Shown: positions 34,149 through 42,835, numbered from the stretch's first letter. The stretch: DNA of 64,000 nt from Anaerolineaceae bacterium (GCA_003524305.1 DQHW01000003.1:10354-74353), one strand, 5' to 3'. Made by a program: numbers and translations. The notes: a model not told the origin generated them from the letters alone.

Positions 34149-34168
34149 TAGTTAGTTTAGCCTAACTA
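34149..34168 (+). promoter_or_regulatory. MarR operator 2
   Basis: TAGTTAG-N6-CTAACTA, with the same arm sequence and six-base spacer as operator 1, 15 bases before the methyltransferase ATG. Confidence 0.8.
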
Positions 34169-34183
34169 ATAAAGGAGAAATTC

Positions 34184-34741
34184 ATGGTACAAAACGAATC
34201 AAACTTCACCTGCCCCTGGTGGCTGCTCTTCACTTTCGACAACCCTATGCGGAAATTGATTCACAATCCCAACAGAATCCTGCGTCCGTATGTCAACGCC
34301 GGTAACAAGGTTATGGATATAGGCTGCGGTATGGGTTATTTTTCACTGGAACTCGCCAGGCTGGTCGGACCAAATGGCAAAGTCATTGCCGCGGATTTGC
34401 AGCCTGAAATGCTTGCCGGTCTTGAAAAGCGGTCAAACAAAGCAGGGCTACAATCCGTAATTCAACCGCACCTTTGTACACCAAAAATGATCGGCGTCAC
34501 CGAACCGCTGGATATGATTTTTGCTTTTTGGATGGTGCATGAAGTCAGCGACCGAACCGCCTTTATGCAAGAACTTTATAGTCTGCTAAAGCCGGATGGC
34601 ATTTTATTTATTGTGGAACCGATCATCCATGTCACACGAAAAAACTTTGAAACCACACTCGATCTCGGCTGCGAAATTGGATTTTCAGAGATATCCCATC
34701 CACAAGTGGCAATCAGCCGTTCGGTCATTTTTCTAAAATAG
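34184..34741 (+). CDS. Class I SAM-dependent methyltransferase
   Basis: 185 aa, UbiE/MenG-like core. Motif I VMDIGCGMGYFSLELARLVG, acidic ribose-binding motif VIAADLQPEML, and motif LDMIFAFWMVHEV are clear; SLLKPDGILFIVEP is the post-motif. The N-terminus (TCPWWLLFTFDNPMRKLIHNPNRIL) is typical of a set of small methyltransferases often found beside MarR regulators, whose substrate is unknown. GGAGAAA precedes the ATG. First structural gene of the MarR-controlled operon. Confidence 0.83.
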   Translation: MVQNESNFTCPWWLLFTFDNPMRKLIHNPNRILRPYVNAGNKVMDIGCGMGYFSLELARLVGPNGKVIAADLQPEMLAGLEKRSNKAGLQSVIQPHLCTPKMIGVTEPLDMIFAFWMVHEVSDRTAFMQELYSLLKPDGILFIVEPIIHVTRKNFETTLDLGCEIGFSEISHPQVAISRSVIFLK

Positions 34742-34771
34742 TTAATCCAAAAAGAAGGTAATAAAACGAAA

Positions 34772-35380
34772 ATGAATAACAATACCATCCCATTATCCAA
34801 AAAATTCTTTCCCGGCCTTCTGCCGCTGGTAGGACAAAAACAATACGAACGTATGCTCAACCGTTATTATGATTTGTATGCCAACCGTGATATGCCTGAA
34901 AACCCCATACTTAAACATCATTTGGTTCAAGGCATCCTGCCCGGTTTAGCCTATTACCAGATTCTCAGGGAAGATGGCAAATTAAAGGAATCCGCTTTGG
35001 AAAAGATCAACCAGGCATTTGAGACGATTTATGCCGGCAATATCAGGTCTTTTCAGAAAATTGGAAAAATCCCCTTTATTTACGGCATTCTGCGTCTGTA
35101 TATCAAAACCGCCATGCGTGAATATCCCGCGGCCGGATGGGATATGGACTGGCAGCAGGTGGATGGAGACGCCATCCGTTTCAGGATGAATACCTGTTTC
35201 TACTTCAACACCCTCTCGGGTTACGGCGCCCCGGAATTGACCGCTTCTTTTTGCAGGGTGGATGATCTGATCTACGGCAGCATGTCTGCCCATGTTCTCT
35301 GGCAGCGGACGCAAACCATCGCCCGCGGCGCGGATTATTGCGACTTTTGTTTTGCCAATGCCAAAAGGGCAGTCAAATGA
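34772..35380 (+). CDS. ATC-hydrolase-like protein (L-2-amino-thiazoline-4-carboxylate hydrolase family)
   Basis: 202 aa. The layout agrees with the ATC_hydrolase family: an N-terminal helical part with GLAYYQILRE, a central AGWDMDWQQ strand, the FNTCFY-like (MNTCFYFNTLSGYGAPELTASFCRVDDLIYG) segment, and the ending WQRTQTIARGADYCDFCFANAK, where TxxxGxxxCDFxF is the usual signature. The founding enzyme opens a thiazoline ring on the way to cysteine, but most relatives are uncharacterised. Several conserved Cys could be catalytic or metal-binding. Its TGA overlaps the next ATG. Confidence 0.68.
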   Translation: MNNNTIPLSKKFFPGLLPLVGQKQYERMLNRYYDLYANRDMPENPILKHHLVQGILPGLAYYQILREDGKLKESALEKINQAFETIYAGNIRSFQKIGKIPFIYGILRLYIKTAMREYPAAGWDMDWQQVDGDAIRFRMNTCFYFNTLSGYGAPELTASFCRVDDLIYGSMSAHVLWQRTQTIARGADYCDFCFANAKRAVK

Positions 35381-36327
35381 AAATACTGATCTACGGTGCA
35401 GGCGTGCTGGGCAGTTTATATGCCGCCCGATTCTTCCAATCCGGTTACGATGTCACCCTGCTTGCGCGCGGCAAGCGATATGATGAAATCAATGAAAAAG
35501 GTGTCATTCTGGAAGGTGCACTTTCAAAAGAATGTACTGTCAGCCGGGTTCCGGTTTGCAAAACACTTGATGCCAACGAGAATTACGACTTGATCATCGT
35601 GCTGGTACGCGCCGACCAGACCGCTGAACTTCTGCCTGTGTTGGCTGCCAACCGGAATTCAAAGAACATACTTTTCATGGTCAATAATCCCAACGGATAC
35701 AATGAATGGATCAATTCTGTTGGCAGAGAACGATTGTTTTTGGGGTTTGCCGGCGCTGGCGGCACGCGAAAAAATGGCGTGGTGACATATCACGTTGTCT
35801 CACCCATTTTGCAGCCCACCACCCTGGCTGAGCTGGACGGTACAAAGACAAATCGTATCAAACAAATTGCAAAGATTTTTGAGAATGCGGGTTTTGCCAC
35901 CGCCATCAGCAGCAATATGGAAGCCTGGCAAAAGACACACGTTGCCTGGGTGTCACCGGCGGCTAACGCCATCCTGGCAGCCGGTGGGGATGGCAAAACG
36001 CTTTCGCAGAGAGCTGATCTCTTAAACTTACTGGTGGATGCCATCCATGAAGGGTTTGCAGTGCTGCACAAACTGGGCGTTCCTGTGACGCCAAAAAAGA
36101 TGAAGATCATCACGGCCATGCCCAAAGGGCTGACACGATTCATTTTCAAACAGTGGAGTAAAACACAGCACTTCGACACCATTGCCACCCGTCATACCCT
36201 GGCAGCTTACAATGAAATGAAGCTGCTCTCAGAAGATTTTCAAGCCATCGCCAGGTCTGCGAACATCCCCACCCCGGCGCTGGATCAACTGCATCAATAC
36301 ATGCTGGATTGTTCGCAGCAGAAATAG
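35377..36327 (+). CDS. Ketopantoate-reductase-family oxidoreductase (PanE/ApbA-like)
   Basis: 316 aa. The N-terminal Rossmann motif is MKILIYGAGVLGSLYAARF (glycines at about 7-12), then LLARGKRYDEI, LIIVLVRADQT and MVNNPNGYNEWI; the C-terminal helical domain carries WQKTHVAWVSPAANAI, where Lys is the usual catalytic residue. Genuine PanE makes pantoate from ketopantoate using NADPH, but members in MarR operons need not act on ketopantoate. The start overlaps the preceding stop (ATGA), which outranks a longer frame from 35338. Last gene of the operon. Confidence 0.8.
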   Translation: MKILIYGAGVLGSLYAARFFQSGYDVTLLARGKRYDEINEKGVILEGALSKECTVSRVPVCKTLDANENYDLIIVLVRADQTAELLPVLAANRNSKNILFMVNNPNGYNEWINSVGRERLFLGFAGAGGTRKNGVVTYHVVSPILQPTTLAELDGTKTNRIKQIAKIFENAGFATAISSNMEAWQKTHVAWVSPAANAILAAGGDGKTLSQRADLLNLLVDAIHEGFAVLHKLGVPVTPKKMKIITAMPKGLTRFIFKQWSKTQHFDTIATRHTLAAYNEMKLLSEDFQAIARSANIPTPALDQLHQYMLDCSQQK

Positions 36328-36463
36328 AAGAAATCCACAATTAATCCCATAGATGGAATTACTGATTTTTGGATCTTCCAACTTGTGTTTTTGTCTTTGA
36401 AATAGCGTGAAATTAACTTAGGCAAACAAGTACGCAGACAATAAACTAAAGGTCAACCCCCAG

Positions 36464-36497
36464 ATACCGGGAATCTTGAAGTGCAGATTCCCGGTAT
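36464..36497 (+). terminator. Hairpin after the MarR operon
   Basis: Perfect 13-bp arms ATACCGGGAATCT / AGATTCCCGGTAT, eight-base loop, weak T-run. Lies 137 bases after the last stop codon. Confidence 0.65.
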
Positions 36498-36510
36498 TTC
36501 TATCAGGTGC

Positions 36511-36567
36511 AGACCCCCGCGGTTTTGATTGACAGAAGAAGTCTAGATAATCAAACCGCGGGGGTCT
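36511..36567. repeat. Long GC-rich inverted repeat
   Basis: AGACCCCCGCGGTTTTGATT and its complement with one bulged T, arms of 19-20 bp around an 18-base loop; followed by TGATTTTA. It may end transcription from either side. With the hairpin just before it, it fills the gap between the MarR operon and the YhcH-like gene; nothing else was seen there. Confidence 0.75.
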
Positions 36568-36667
36568 TGATTTTATGAGAACACATATTTTCAACATGCA
36601 TCCAACAGAGGAAATACTTCTTTACGCATAATGATAGAATTAACTCTAAAAGTTGATTGAGGTTCAA

Positions 36668-37114
36668 ATGATATTTGACATGCTTACCAATTCGTATCTT
36701 TATACCGATATATCTGCGAGAATGGATAGAGCCTTTGATTATTTAAACCTCACCGACCTGGCAAAACTGCCCGTCGGACGCATTAACCTGGACGGCGACC
36801 ACGTTTATGTGCTGGTGCAGGAATACACCACCAAAGCGCCCGAGGAAGGCAAGTGGGAATCTCACCGCCGCTACCTGGATTTGCAGTATATGCACAGCGG
36901 CTGCGAGCGCATTGACTTTGCACTGGTTGATACGATGAAATTGGGAGGGTATGCTGAGGATCGTGATTTTCAAGCCATGACCGGCACAGGCAACCCCCTC
37001 ACGCTGGTGCCTGGTTCGTTTGCGGTCTTCTTTCCGCAGGATGCACACATGCCGGGATTGGCAGTTGGTAAGCCTTCATGGGTGAAAAAGGTGGTGGTTA
37101 AGTGCGAGTTATGA
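36668..37114 (+). CDS. YhcH/YjgK/YiaL-family cupin-like protein
   Basis: 148 aa. The family signature runs through GRINLDGDHVYVLVQEYTTKAPEEGKWESHRRYLDLQYM, with His and Glu that bind metal in related structures, and ends with FFPQDAHMPGLAVGKPSWVKKVVVK. Relatives include the EbgC subunit and proteins tied to sialic acid or sugar-epimer metabolism, so a sugar-related role is likely but unproven. The start at ATG 36668 is chosen over an in-frame TTG at 36653; the ribosome site (TTGAGG) is weak. Base composition rises in GC from here to about 39.2 kb. Confidence 0.82.
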   Translation: MIFDMLTNSYLYTDISARMDRAFDYLNLTDLAKLPVGRINLDGDHVYVLVQEYTTKAPEEGKWESHRRYLDLQYMHSGCERIDFALVDTMKLGGYAEDRDFQAMTGTGNPLTLVPGSFAVFFPQDAHMPGLAVGKPSWVKKVVVKCEL

Positions 37115-37192
37115 TTTTCACATTGAGGCCTTATTCGTCGATCGGACAATTCTCCAATCTCTATTCTCGGCTCTCGGTTCTTAAATAAAAAG

Positions 37193-37265
37193 AGCCACCA
37201 CAGGGGGTCGAACCCTGGACCTACCACTTACGAAGCGGTCGCTCTGCCAACTGAGCTATGGTGGC
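37193..37265 (-). tRNA. tRNA-Thr (anticodon CGT)
   Basis: 73 nt. Acceptor stem GCCACCA / TGGTGGC, D-arm GCTC...GAGC, anticodon stem ACCGC / GTGGT around loop TTCGTAA giving anticodon CGT (reads ACG, Thr), T-arm CAGGG-TTCGACC-CCCTG and discriminator T. CCA is not encoded. It lies between the YhcH-like and glycosyltransferase genes, on the opposite strand. No integrase or duplicated 3' end was seen near it. Confidence 0.95.
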
Positions 37266-37327
37266 GTATAATTAGCAACGCGACGCAAATTATATCAGCA
37301 CCCCCGCTGAAAAGGCAAGGAAATCAC

Positions 37328-38575
37328 TTGAACATCGCGATGCTTTCTTATCACACCTGTCCGCTGGCAACCCTGGGCGGCAAAGACACCGGCGGCATGA
37401 ACGTGTATGTCGCTGAACTCACCCGCCAGCTTGGCGTGGATGGCATCCACGTGGATGTGTTTACCCGCTCTCAAGACGAACATGTGCCGCATGTAGTGCA
37501 TTCTCTCGGCTACGGCAACCGCGTGGTGCACGTGCCCGCCGGGCCTGAAAACCCCCTGCCCAAACCCGAACTGGCCACTTACATCCCCACCTTTGTGGAA
37601 AATATCAAACGCTTTGCTGCCGAAAAAGGTATTCACTACGACCTGATTCACAGCCACTACTGGATGTCTGGTATCGCTGCAGAAATGCTCAAAGCCGAAT
37701 GGAAGGTGCCGGTGATTCAGATGTTCCACACGCTGGGATTAATGAAGAATCGCATTGCCCAATCCCCCGAGGAGATGGAAGGAGATTATCGCATCAACGG
37801 TGAACGCCAGGTGATGCGCATGGCGGACCGCATTGTGGCGGCCACGCAAGCCGAAGAAGCCCAATTGGAATTCCTCTACGGTGTGGATGATCAAAAGATC
37901 GTTATCATCCCGCCGGGGGTAGATGTCAGCCGCTTCTACCCCATCCCGGATGACGAGGCCAAGGAAGCCATCGGCCACACCGGCTGCCCGCGTCTGCTGC
38001 TCTTTGTGGGGCGGATTGAACCCCTCAAAGGTGTGGATACGCTCATCCGCGCGCTGGCCATCGTCCGTGAATCGGGCGTGCTCGAAAAACAGTGTTATTC
38101 GCTGGCCATCATAGGCGGGGACCCTGAAGCCCCCACTGAAAATATGACGGCTGAAATGACCCGCCTGCGAGCCTTGTGCACCGAACTCAATATGGAAGAC
38201 CTGGTGCTCTTTTTAGGCAAACGCGCTCAAGACACCCTGCCCTATTACTATTCCGCGGCTGATATATTAATCATGCCATCCTATTATGAATCCTTTGGCA
38301 TGGTGGCGCTTGAAGCCATGGCTTGCGGCACCCCCGTGATTGCCTCGCAGGTGGGCGGACTGGCTTTTTTGGTGCAAGATGGCATCACTGGTTTCGTCGT
38401 CCCCGGCGGCGACCCTTGCGTGTTGGCCAAGGCGCTAACCAAGCTCATCCAACAGCCTGAACTGCGTTCACGGCTTGGCAAGCAAGCCGCCGAGTATGCA
38501 AGTTGGTACAGTTGGGATAAAATATCTACACGCATCAGAGGTGTGTATGAAGAATTGCTCAGCCCCAGCAGTTGA
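37328..38575 (+). CDS. GT4-family glycosyltransferase (MshA/sucrose-phosphate-synthase-like)
   Basis: 415 aa, GT-B fold. N-terminal acceptor domain: LSYHTCPLATLGGKDTGGMNVYV, with the glycine-rich loop typical of MshA and sucrose-synthase relatives; IHSHYWMSG and FHTLGLMKN follow. C-terminal donor domain: LLFVGRIEPLKGVDTLI, IMPSYYESFGMVALEAMACGTPVIAS, with the E-x7-E nucleotide-sugar motif. The product is unknown: MshA itself belongs to mycothiol synthesis, which is not expected in this lineage. The likely start is a TTG at 37328, ten bases after AAGGA, because the next ATG (37340) would cut the first strand. GC is visibly higher than in the flanking genes. Confidence 0.85.
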   Translation: MNIAMLSYHTCPLATLGGKDTGGMNVYVAELTRQLGVDGIHVDVFTRSQDEHVPHVVHSLGYGNRVVHVPAGPENPLPKPELATYIPTFVENIKRFAAEKGIHYDLIHSHYWMSGIAAEMLKAEWKVPVIQMFHTLGLMKNRIAQSPEEMEGDYRINGERQVMRMADRIVAATQAEEAQLEFLYGVDDQKIVIIPPGVDVSRFYPIPDDEAKEAIGHTGCPRLLLFVGRIEPLKGVDTLIRALAIVRESGVLEKQCYSLAIIGGDPEAPTENMTAEMTRLRALCTELNMEDLVLFLGKRAQDTLPYYYSAADILIMPSYYESFGMVALEAMACGTPVIASQVGGLAFLVQDGITGFVVPGGDPCVLAKALTKLIQQPELRSRLGKQAAEYASWYSWDKISTRIRGVYEELLSPSS

Positions 38576-38584
38576 ATTTTAATT

Positions 38585-39208
38585 TTAGAAAAACAGAAAA
38601 GTAAACAACACGCTGAAGTAAAGCGCCAACCCGCCGTATTTGCGTTCAAGGCTGTTGCGGCTGCGCATCACAATCCACCAGATGCTGGCCAGAATGCCTA
38701 GAATGCCAAGATAATGCACCGATGCATAAGCCTGGGCCATGATCTGCGGCCAAACCCCGGCGCGATCAAGGGTGGCCAGGTAAATACCGCCGATCCAGTT
38801 CAGCAAAAAAGTCAGCAGGGTAAAACGACCGCCCACGTTTAAGACATTTTTCCACAATACAAGTGTCAAAAGCGCAACACCCGCCCAATAGATAATCCCG
38901 GCTTTACTTACCCATCCCCAGCCTGGAATCTCGGGCAGATAGCGGGTCACCTGCCATAAAAGCGCTCCGGCAGCCATACCGCACCAGGCTTTTTGCCTGT
39001 CTTCAAAACCGTGATTGAAAGAACGGTAAATGTAAAAAAGGGATAATAACAGCAAGACTGCCAGCAAGCCAACCACACCCCAAATGCCGAGATGCGTCTT
39101 GAGCGGAATGAAAGCCAGGGATGTTAAAACCACAAAAGCCAGCAGTTTTAGCGCGCTGCCCAACCCATCTGCAATTTTACTGACCGATTCCGTGACAAAT
39201 CCGTTCAT
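38585..39208 (-). CDS. Integral membrane protein of unknown function
   Basis: 207 aa with about six hydrophobic segments: LAFVVLTSLAFI, IWGVVGLLAVLLLLSLFYI, AAGALLWQV, AGIIYWAGVALLTLVLW, FTLLTFLLNWIGGIYLA and YLGILGILASIWWIV. No family was recognised. The start is the ATG behind GGCGGGG; a GTG at 39241 would add 11 residues. It converges on the glycosyltransferase with nine bases between the stops, and dinB lies just upstream in the same direction. Confidence 0.7.
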   Translation of the reverse strand: MNGFVTESVSKIADGLGSALKLLAFVVLTSLAFIPLKTHLGIWGVVGLLAVLLLLSLFYIYRSFNHGFEDRQKAWCGMAAGALLWQVTRYLPEIPGWGWVSKAGIIYWAGVALLTLVLWKNVLNVGGRFTLLTFLLNWIGGIYLATLDRAGVWPQIMAQAYASVHYLGILGILASIWWIVMRSRNSLERKYGGLALYFSVLFTFLFF

Positions 39209-39284
39209 AGTGCCCCGCCGTAGAATGGTTTCGATTCTCACTATATTAACGAAAAATAATCAAATGAGTTGCGCGGGTTGGTGG

Positions 39285-40469
39285 TTACTTTCCGAGTTTG
39301 TGGCCTCGTTTGACAGTGCCTTTGCCGTAGCGTTCGCGCAGGTCATCCAGGGCATCCAGCAGACGGCGTTCTTTGTCGGTGGGTGTCTCCCACAAAGACA
39401 TTTGGTGTGTCGTCTCCACCAGGTCCGCACCGCCGACGCCGATCAATCTGACCGGCTTGCCACTTTCCCATATGGAACGAAACAAGGTTTCGACATTTGA
39501 ATAGATGACGCCATCCTGATCGGTGGGCTGCGCCAAAGACACCTGCCGGGTATGGGTGCTGAAATCTGACCAACGGATCTTGAGCCGCACCACCCTGGCA
39601 CAATAACCCTCCTGCCGAAGCTGGTAACCCACGTGCGCTGACAGGTCTTTGAGGGTCTGACGCAGAAAGATGGGGTCAGTGGAATCTTTGGAGAAAGTGG
39701 TTTCCTGGCTCATGGATTTAACATCCCGTTCAAGCGAGATCGGACGGTCATCAATGCCGAGGGCATGATCATAAAGTTCAAATCCGTACTTGCCAAACAA
39801 CCTTTCCAACTCGGCTTTAGACCTTTTGGGAATATCGCCCAGCAGACGGATTCCTGCGTCGTTCAAAGCCTTTTCCATCTTGGGACCAACACCCCACATC
39901 GCCTTGACGGGCAATGGAGCCAGGAAATCAGCCTCTCCGCCGTTTGGAACCATAAGTATGGCCCTGGGGTAGCCACAGCCTTTGTTACGCGCCTTACCGG
40001 TGTCTGTGGCAATCTTGGCGACAAGTTTGTTGCTGGCTACTCCGATAGAGCAAGGCAGCCCTGTTTTCTCGAGCACATCGGCTTGCAGACGACGGGCAAT
40101 GGATTCACCGTCTTCCGGCAGATCAGTCACATCCATGAAGGCTTCATCCACCGAGACCTGTTCGACCAGACCAGTGAGCTGATGTACGATATCCATAACT
40201 TCACGAGATTTTTCACCGTACTCTCCATGCCGCCCTGAGATAAGCACCAGATTCGGACAAAGCTTTAAAGCCTGTCCGGTGGGCATGGCTGAATGAACTC
40301 CAAATTGACGCGCCGCGTAAGAACAAGTTGAAATGACGCCGCGATGCTCCGCCCTCCCGCCTACGGCAAAAGGTTTGCCTGCCAAAGAAGGATCTTTCAG
40401 TTCCTCGACAGCGCAAAAAAAGGCATCCAGGTCAAGATGCAGAATCTTTCGAAAACGGATTGTGCTCAC
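39285..40469 (-). CDS. dinB: DNA polymerase IV (Y-family)
   Basis: 394 aa. Error-prone translesion polymerase. Catalytic carboxylates: Asp in ILHLDLDAFFCAVEE near the N-terminus and DE in VEQVSVDEAFMDVT. The steric-gate Phe-Phe pair and VLCS-like finger loop (VISTCSYAARQFGVHSAMP) are present; helix-hairpin-helix MWGVGPKMEKALNDAGI marks the thumb, and the little-finger domain follows (ETTFSKDS...). The C-terminal tail is basic; no clear beta-clamp peptide was identified. No SOS operator is obvious upstream. Confidence 0.95.
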   Translation of the reverse strand: MSTIRFRKILHLDLDAFFCAVEELKDPSLAGKPFAVGGRAEHRGVISTCSYAARQFGVHSAMPTGQALKLCPNLVLISGRHGEYGEKSREVMDIVHQLTGLVEQVSVDEAFMDVTDLPEDGESIARRLQADVLEKTGLPCSIGVASNKLVAKIATDTGKARNKGCGYPRAILMVPNGGEADFLAPLPVKAMWGVGPKMEKALNDAGIRLLGDIPKRSKAELERLFGKYGFELYDHALGIDDRPISLERDVKSMSQETTFSKDSTDPIFLRQTLKDLSAHVGYQLRQEGYCARVVRLKIRWSDFSTHTRQVSLAQPTDQDGVIYSNVETLFRSIWESGKPVRLIGVGGADLVETTHQMSLWETPTDKERRLLDALDDLRERYGKGTVKRGHKLGK

Positions 40470-40527
40470 AACATTATTTTAGCACGTCTGTTCTAATTGT
40501 CAATTCTCCATGAAGTGTATTTGAGAA

Positions 40528-41316
40528 TTATTCCACCTGGATCAGCCAGGAATCAGTAGCAAATAAAAAGAACCCCTCCGGCACCTGGTCTGGATAACCT
40601 TCGCCTGTTTTCAAGGCTTCTGCAATCTGCAAATTGATTTCACGAAAACTATAGACTTGAGTTAAGACCTTTGAAAGATCCCCCTGGGTATCATCAAGAT
40701 AGATATCCACGCCGATTTGACGGCTGTCATTTGAAACAAACTGGTTCCGAGAAACATCAATCCATTCCTGAACATTGTAGAAGAGGTTGTCAATGCCGTT
40801 GATCGATCCGGTAATATCCTTATGCGTGGGGTCGTAAGGTGCAACGTAATGTCCGCCAATGATGATGCGGTAGGCATGAGCCCTGCCGTTTTTATCAAAA
40901 AAAATGATTTCGTTTTCGTAACCATTTTCCACTTCATCAGGGTCGCTGATCCAACCCTCATCGTTTTTTAGGCACGTGATCACGGCGACATAATCCCTGA
41001 CCTCATCACTCGTTTTTTGAAAACGAACAAGTTGAGTCGGCGAAATATCACCGTTATTATCCTTGAAGTAATATCCAACATCAATCAGTCCACCTGCACC
41101 ACAATCGGCATAGTCATTGGCAGGGGGTGCTTCAGTAGATAAAATTTCAGAATCCATTAGCGAGGTTGGGGTTGATAAAACCGCTATGGCTTGTGGAGTG
41201 TTGATAATTACTTCAGGGGTTGTGGCAGGCACCTGGGTTGCAGAAACTTTACCACATGCAGTGAGGCTGAACGCAATAAGAATTAATGTAAAAATACTTT
41301 TTCTTAAAAATAACAT
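40528..41316 (-). CDS. Secreted lipoprotein of unknown function
   Basis: 262 aa. The signal peptide LRKSIFTLILIAFSLTAC ends in a lipobox (LTAC), followed by a Thr/Pro-rich linker. The mature domain begins near NDYADCGAGGLIDVGYYFKD and includes YRIIIGGHYVAPYDPTHKD and DIYLDDTQGDLSKV, with no family recognised. Two Cys (DCGAG, ITCLK) might form a disulphide. It probably sits on the outer face of the membrane. Single gene between dinB and the isomerase, same strand. Confidence 0.72.
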   Translation of the reverse strand: MLFLRKSIFTLILIAFSLTACGKVSATQVPATTPEVIINTPQAIAVLSTPTSLMDSEILSTEAPPANDYADCGAGGLIDVGYYFKDNNGDISPTQLVRFQKTSDEVRDYVAVITCLKNDEGWISDPDEVENGYENEIIFFDKNGRAHAYRIIIGGHYVAPYDPTHKDITGSINGIDNLFYNVQEWIDVSRNQFVSNDSRQIGVDIYLDDTQGDLSKVLTQVYSFREINLQIAEALKTGEGYPDQVPEGFFLFATDSWLIQVE

Positions 41317-41424
41317 AACCTATCCATCGATGATTTTTCGATGTTGAACATCGTTTTTATTCTAGTACTGCTGCCCGAAAAAAGCAATTCAACATAAAGG
41401 GATCGGGAGCGAATTTATCCATTA

Positions 41425-42477
41425 TTAACCCAAGGTATCTTTCAAAGCCCAAATCGGATCAATCGCTGTTGGATCAACATCATAAGACATGGCCAAATAA
41501 TAAGCTACATAATCGCCGAATAAAACGCTTGCCCACAATTGCTCCAGGCGGCTCTGGCCTCGTGCATCCACCAAATCGGTGGTAATACCTTCGAGCATCA
41601 TAATTTGTTTGGTTTCAAGCACACGTTTCTGATTTCTTTCACCATCCGTTGAAGCTTGCAAAAAGACAGCCATTTCCTTATCCAAAGCCTCCCGTGGAAA
41701 GCAAATTCCCGCCAGGGTATTATGGTCTGCTTCTGGAAGAAACTCAAAACTGGCAATAGCTTTGGCACATTCGTTAAACTGACATTTCCAGCGTCTGGCA
41801 ACAGGGGCCATGAATCCGCTGCCAAACACAGTTATGTGGCGACCAATCAGTTGCCCGGCCAACCGTTTGGCAGGATTGTTTTTGATTGGAACATTGTCAG
41901 AGATATTCTTTTGCAATTCTTTCATCAGACTTACTGTTTGCTTTACCTCAGCATCAAGGTCAGAAACCAACCCCAGGCGCACAAACAATGCTAGCAACAA
42001 GCCGAAGGTGTAACCCAGTGCTGACCGCGGCTGTCCATCATGTTTAAACACCCAGGCTGGCACATGTGCAGACTGTGCATCCGCGAGGATTTTACCACCG
42101 GTGGTGATCACCAGTACCTGGCAATTACTGCGGCAAGCGGCTTCAAATGCCGAGATGGATTCTTCAGTATTACCAGAGTGTGAAGAAACCACCACCAGCG
42201 TTTCTCTGCCAAAAACAAAGGCAGGCAACCCGTATTCACGCTGCACCATTACAGGCACGGTAACCCGATCCAACAAAAAAGATGCCAATAGATCAGCACC
42301 AATGGCTGACCCACCCATGCCAGCGATCACCACGTTTTTCACCACCCCCATTGCGGGCAGTTGAAGAGAAAGGCCAAGTTCCCAGGCCTTTAGCAATTGA
42401 TCAGGTAAACTGGCAATATGGCTGAGCATATCCTCGACATCAATTGAGGCAAATTGATCATTTGAATCAAGATTCAT
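41425..42477 (-). CDS. Bifunctional phosphoglucose/phosphomannose isomerase (SIS domains)
   Basis: 350 aa. Two SIS domains: IAGMGGSAIGADLLASF (residues about 50-66) and VVSSHSGNTEESISAFEAA (about 96-114) bind the sugar phosphate, with the catalytic region ECAKAIASFEFLPEADHNTLAG in the C-terminal half, where Glu and His act on the ring and C2. This matches the archaeal-type enzyme that interconverts glucose-6-P or mannose-6-P with fructose-6-P. It would link mannose/glucose units for wall glycans with glycolysis and could take over glucose-6-phosphate from the phosphorylase route. Confidence 0.88.
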   Translation of the reverse strand: MNLDSNDQFASIDVEDMLSHIASLPDQLLKAWELGLSLQLPAMGVVKNVVIAGMGGSAIGADLLASFLLDRVTVPVMVQREYGLPAFVFGRETLVVVSSHSGNTEESISAFEAACRSNCQVLVITTGGKILADAQSAHVPAWVFKHDGQPRSALGYTFGLLLALFVRLGLVSDLDAEVKQTVSLMKELQKNISDNVPIKNNPAKRLAGQLIGRHITVFGSGFMAPVARRWKCQFNECAKAIASFEFLPEADHNTLAGICFPREALDKEMAVFLQASTDGERNQKRVLETKQIMMLEGITTDLVDARGQSRLEQLWASVLFGDYVAYYLAMSYDVDPTAIDPIWALKDTLG

Positions 42478-42549
42478 GGGTTACCCTTTGTGGTTTTAAT
42501 ATGATGATAACTTGAGTGATTTTACACCCTAAAACAATCATCCGGGATT

Positions 42550-42582
42550 AAAAAGTTACAGGCAGACGATTGGTCTGCCTGT
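42550..42582 (-). terminator. Terminator of the 59-residue protein gene
   Basis: Perfect 10-bp arms ACAGGCAGAC / GTCTGCCTGT, five-base loop; on the minus strand it is followed by AACTTTTT. Eighteen bases past the stop. Confidence 0.82.
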
Positions 42583-42599
42583 ATCAGATTCAAAACAAC

Positions 42600-42779
42600 T
42601 TATTTCAATTTTTTGATTAAAGCCAGGAACTCTTTCCATTCTTCATCAAACATATGAATGGTCACGTTGTTCAATTCCAGATTGTAAGTGGTTTCGCCAT
42701 CAGGTTCTTCTGCTGACCAAATCGCGTATCCGTCAGTTTCTGCAAGTGTGACTACTTTTGGTTCGTATTCGTCTGCCAT
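42600..42779 (-). CDS. Small acidic protein, unknown
   Basis: 59 aa. It reads MADEYEPKVVTLAETDGYAIW... to ...EWKEFLALIKKLK. The first half alternates polar and hydrophobic residues as in a beta-sheet, the end is an amphipathic helix. There are many Glu/Asp and no Cys. No family is recognised. It is very probably a real gene: the ribosome site AGGAGAG is correctly spaced before the ATG, the frame is clean, and a strong terminator follows at once. It lies 56 bases downstream of the AI-2E-type permease gene and could be transcribed with it. Confidence 0.75.
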   Translation of the reverse strand: MADEYEPKVVTLAETDGYAIWSAEEPDGETTYNLELNNVTIHMFDEEWKEFLALIKKLK

Positions 42780-42835
42780 AGTACTCTCCTTTTTATTGGT
42801 TCTAACTTGGTAAATATATCATCAAAATTGGAAAA

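Noticed and set aside
37193..37265. tRNA-Thr as an integration site for the GC-richer 36.6-39.2 kb stretch
   Set aside because: No integrase, no duplicated tRNA 3' end and no mobile genes were seen; the GC shift is modest.
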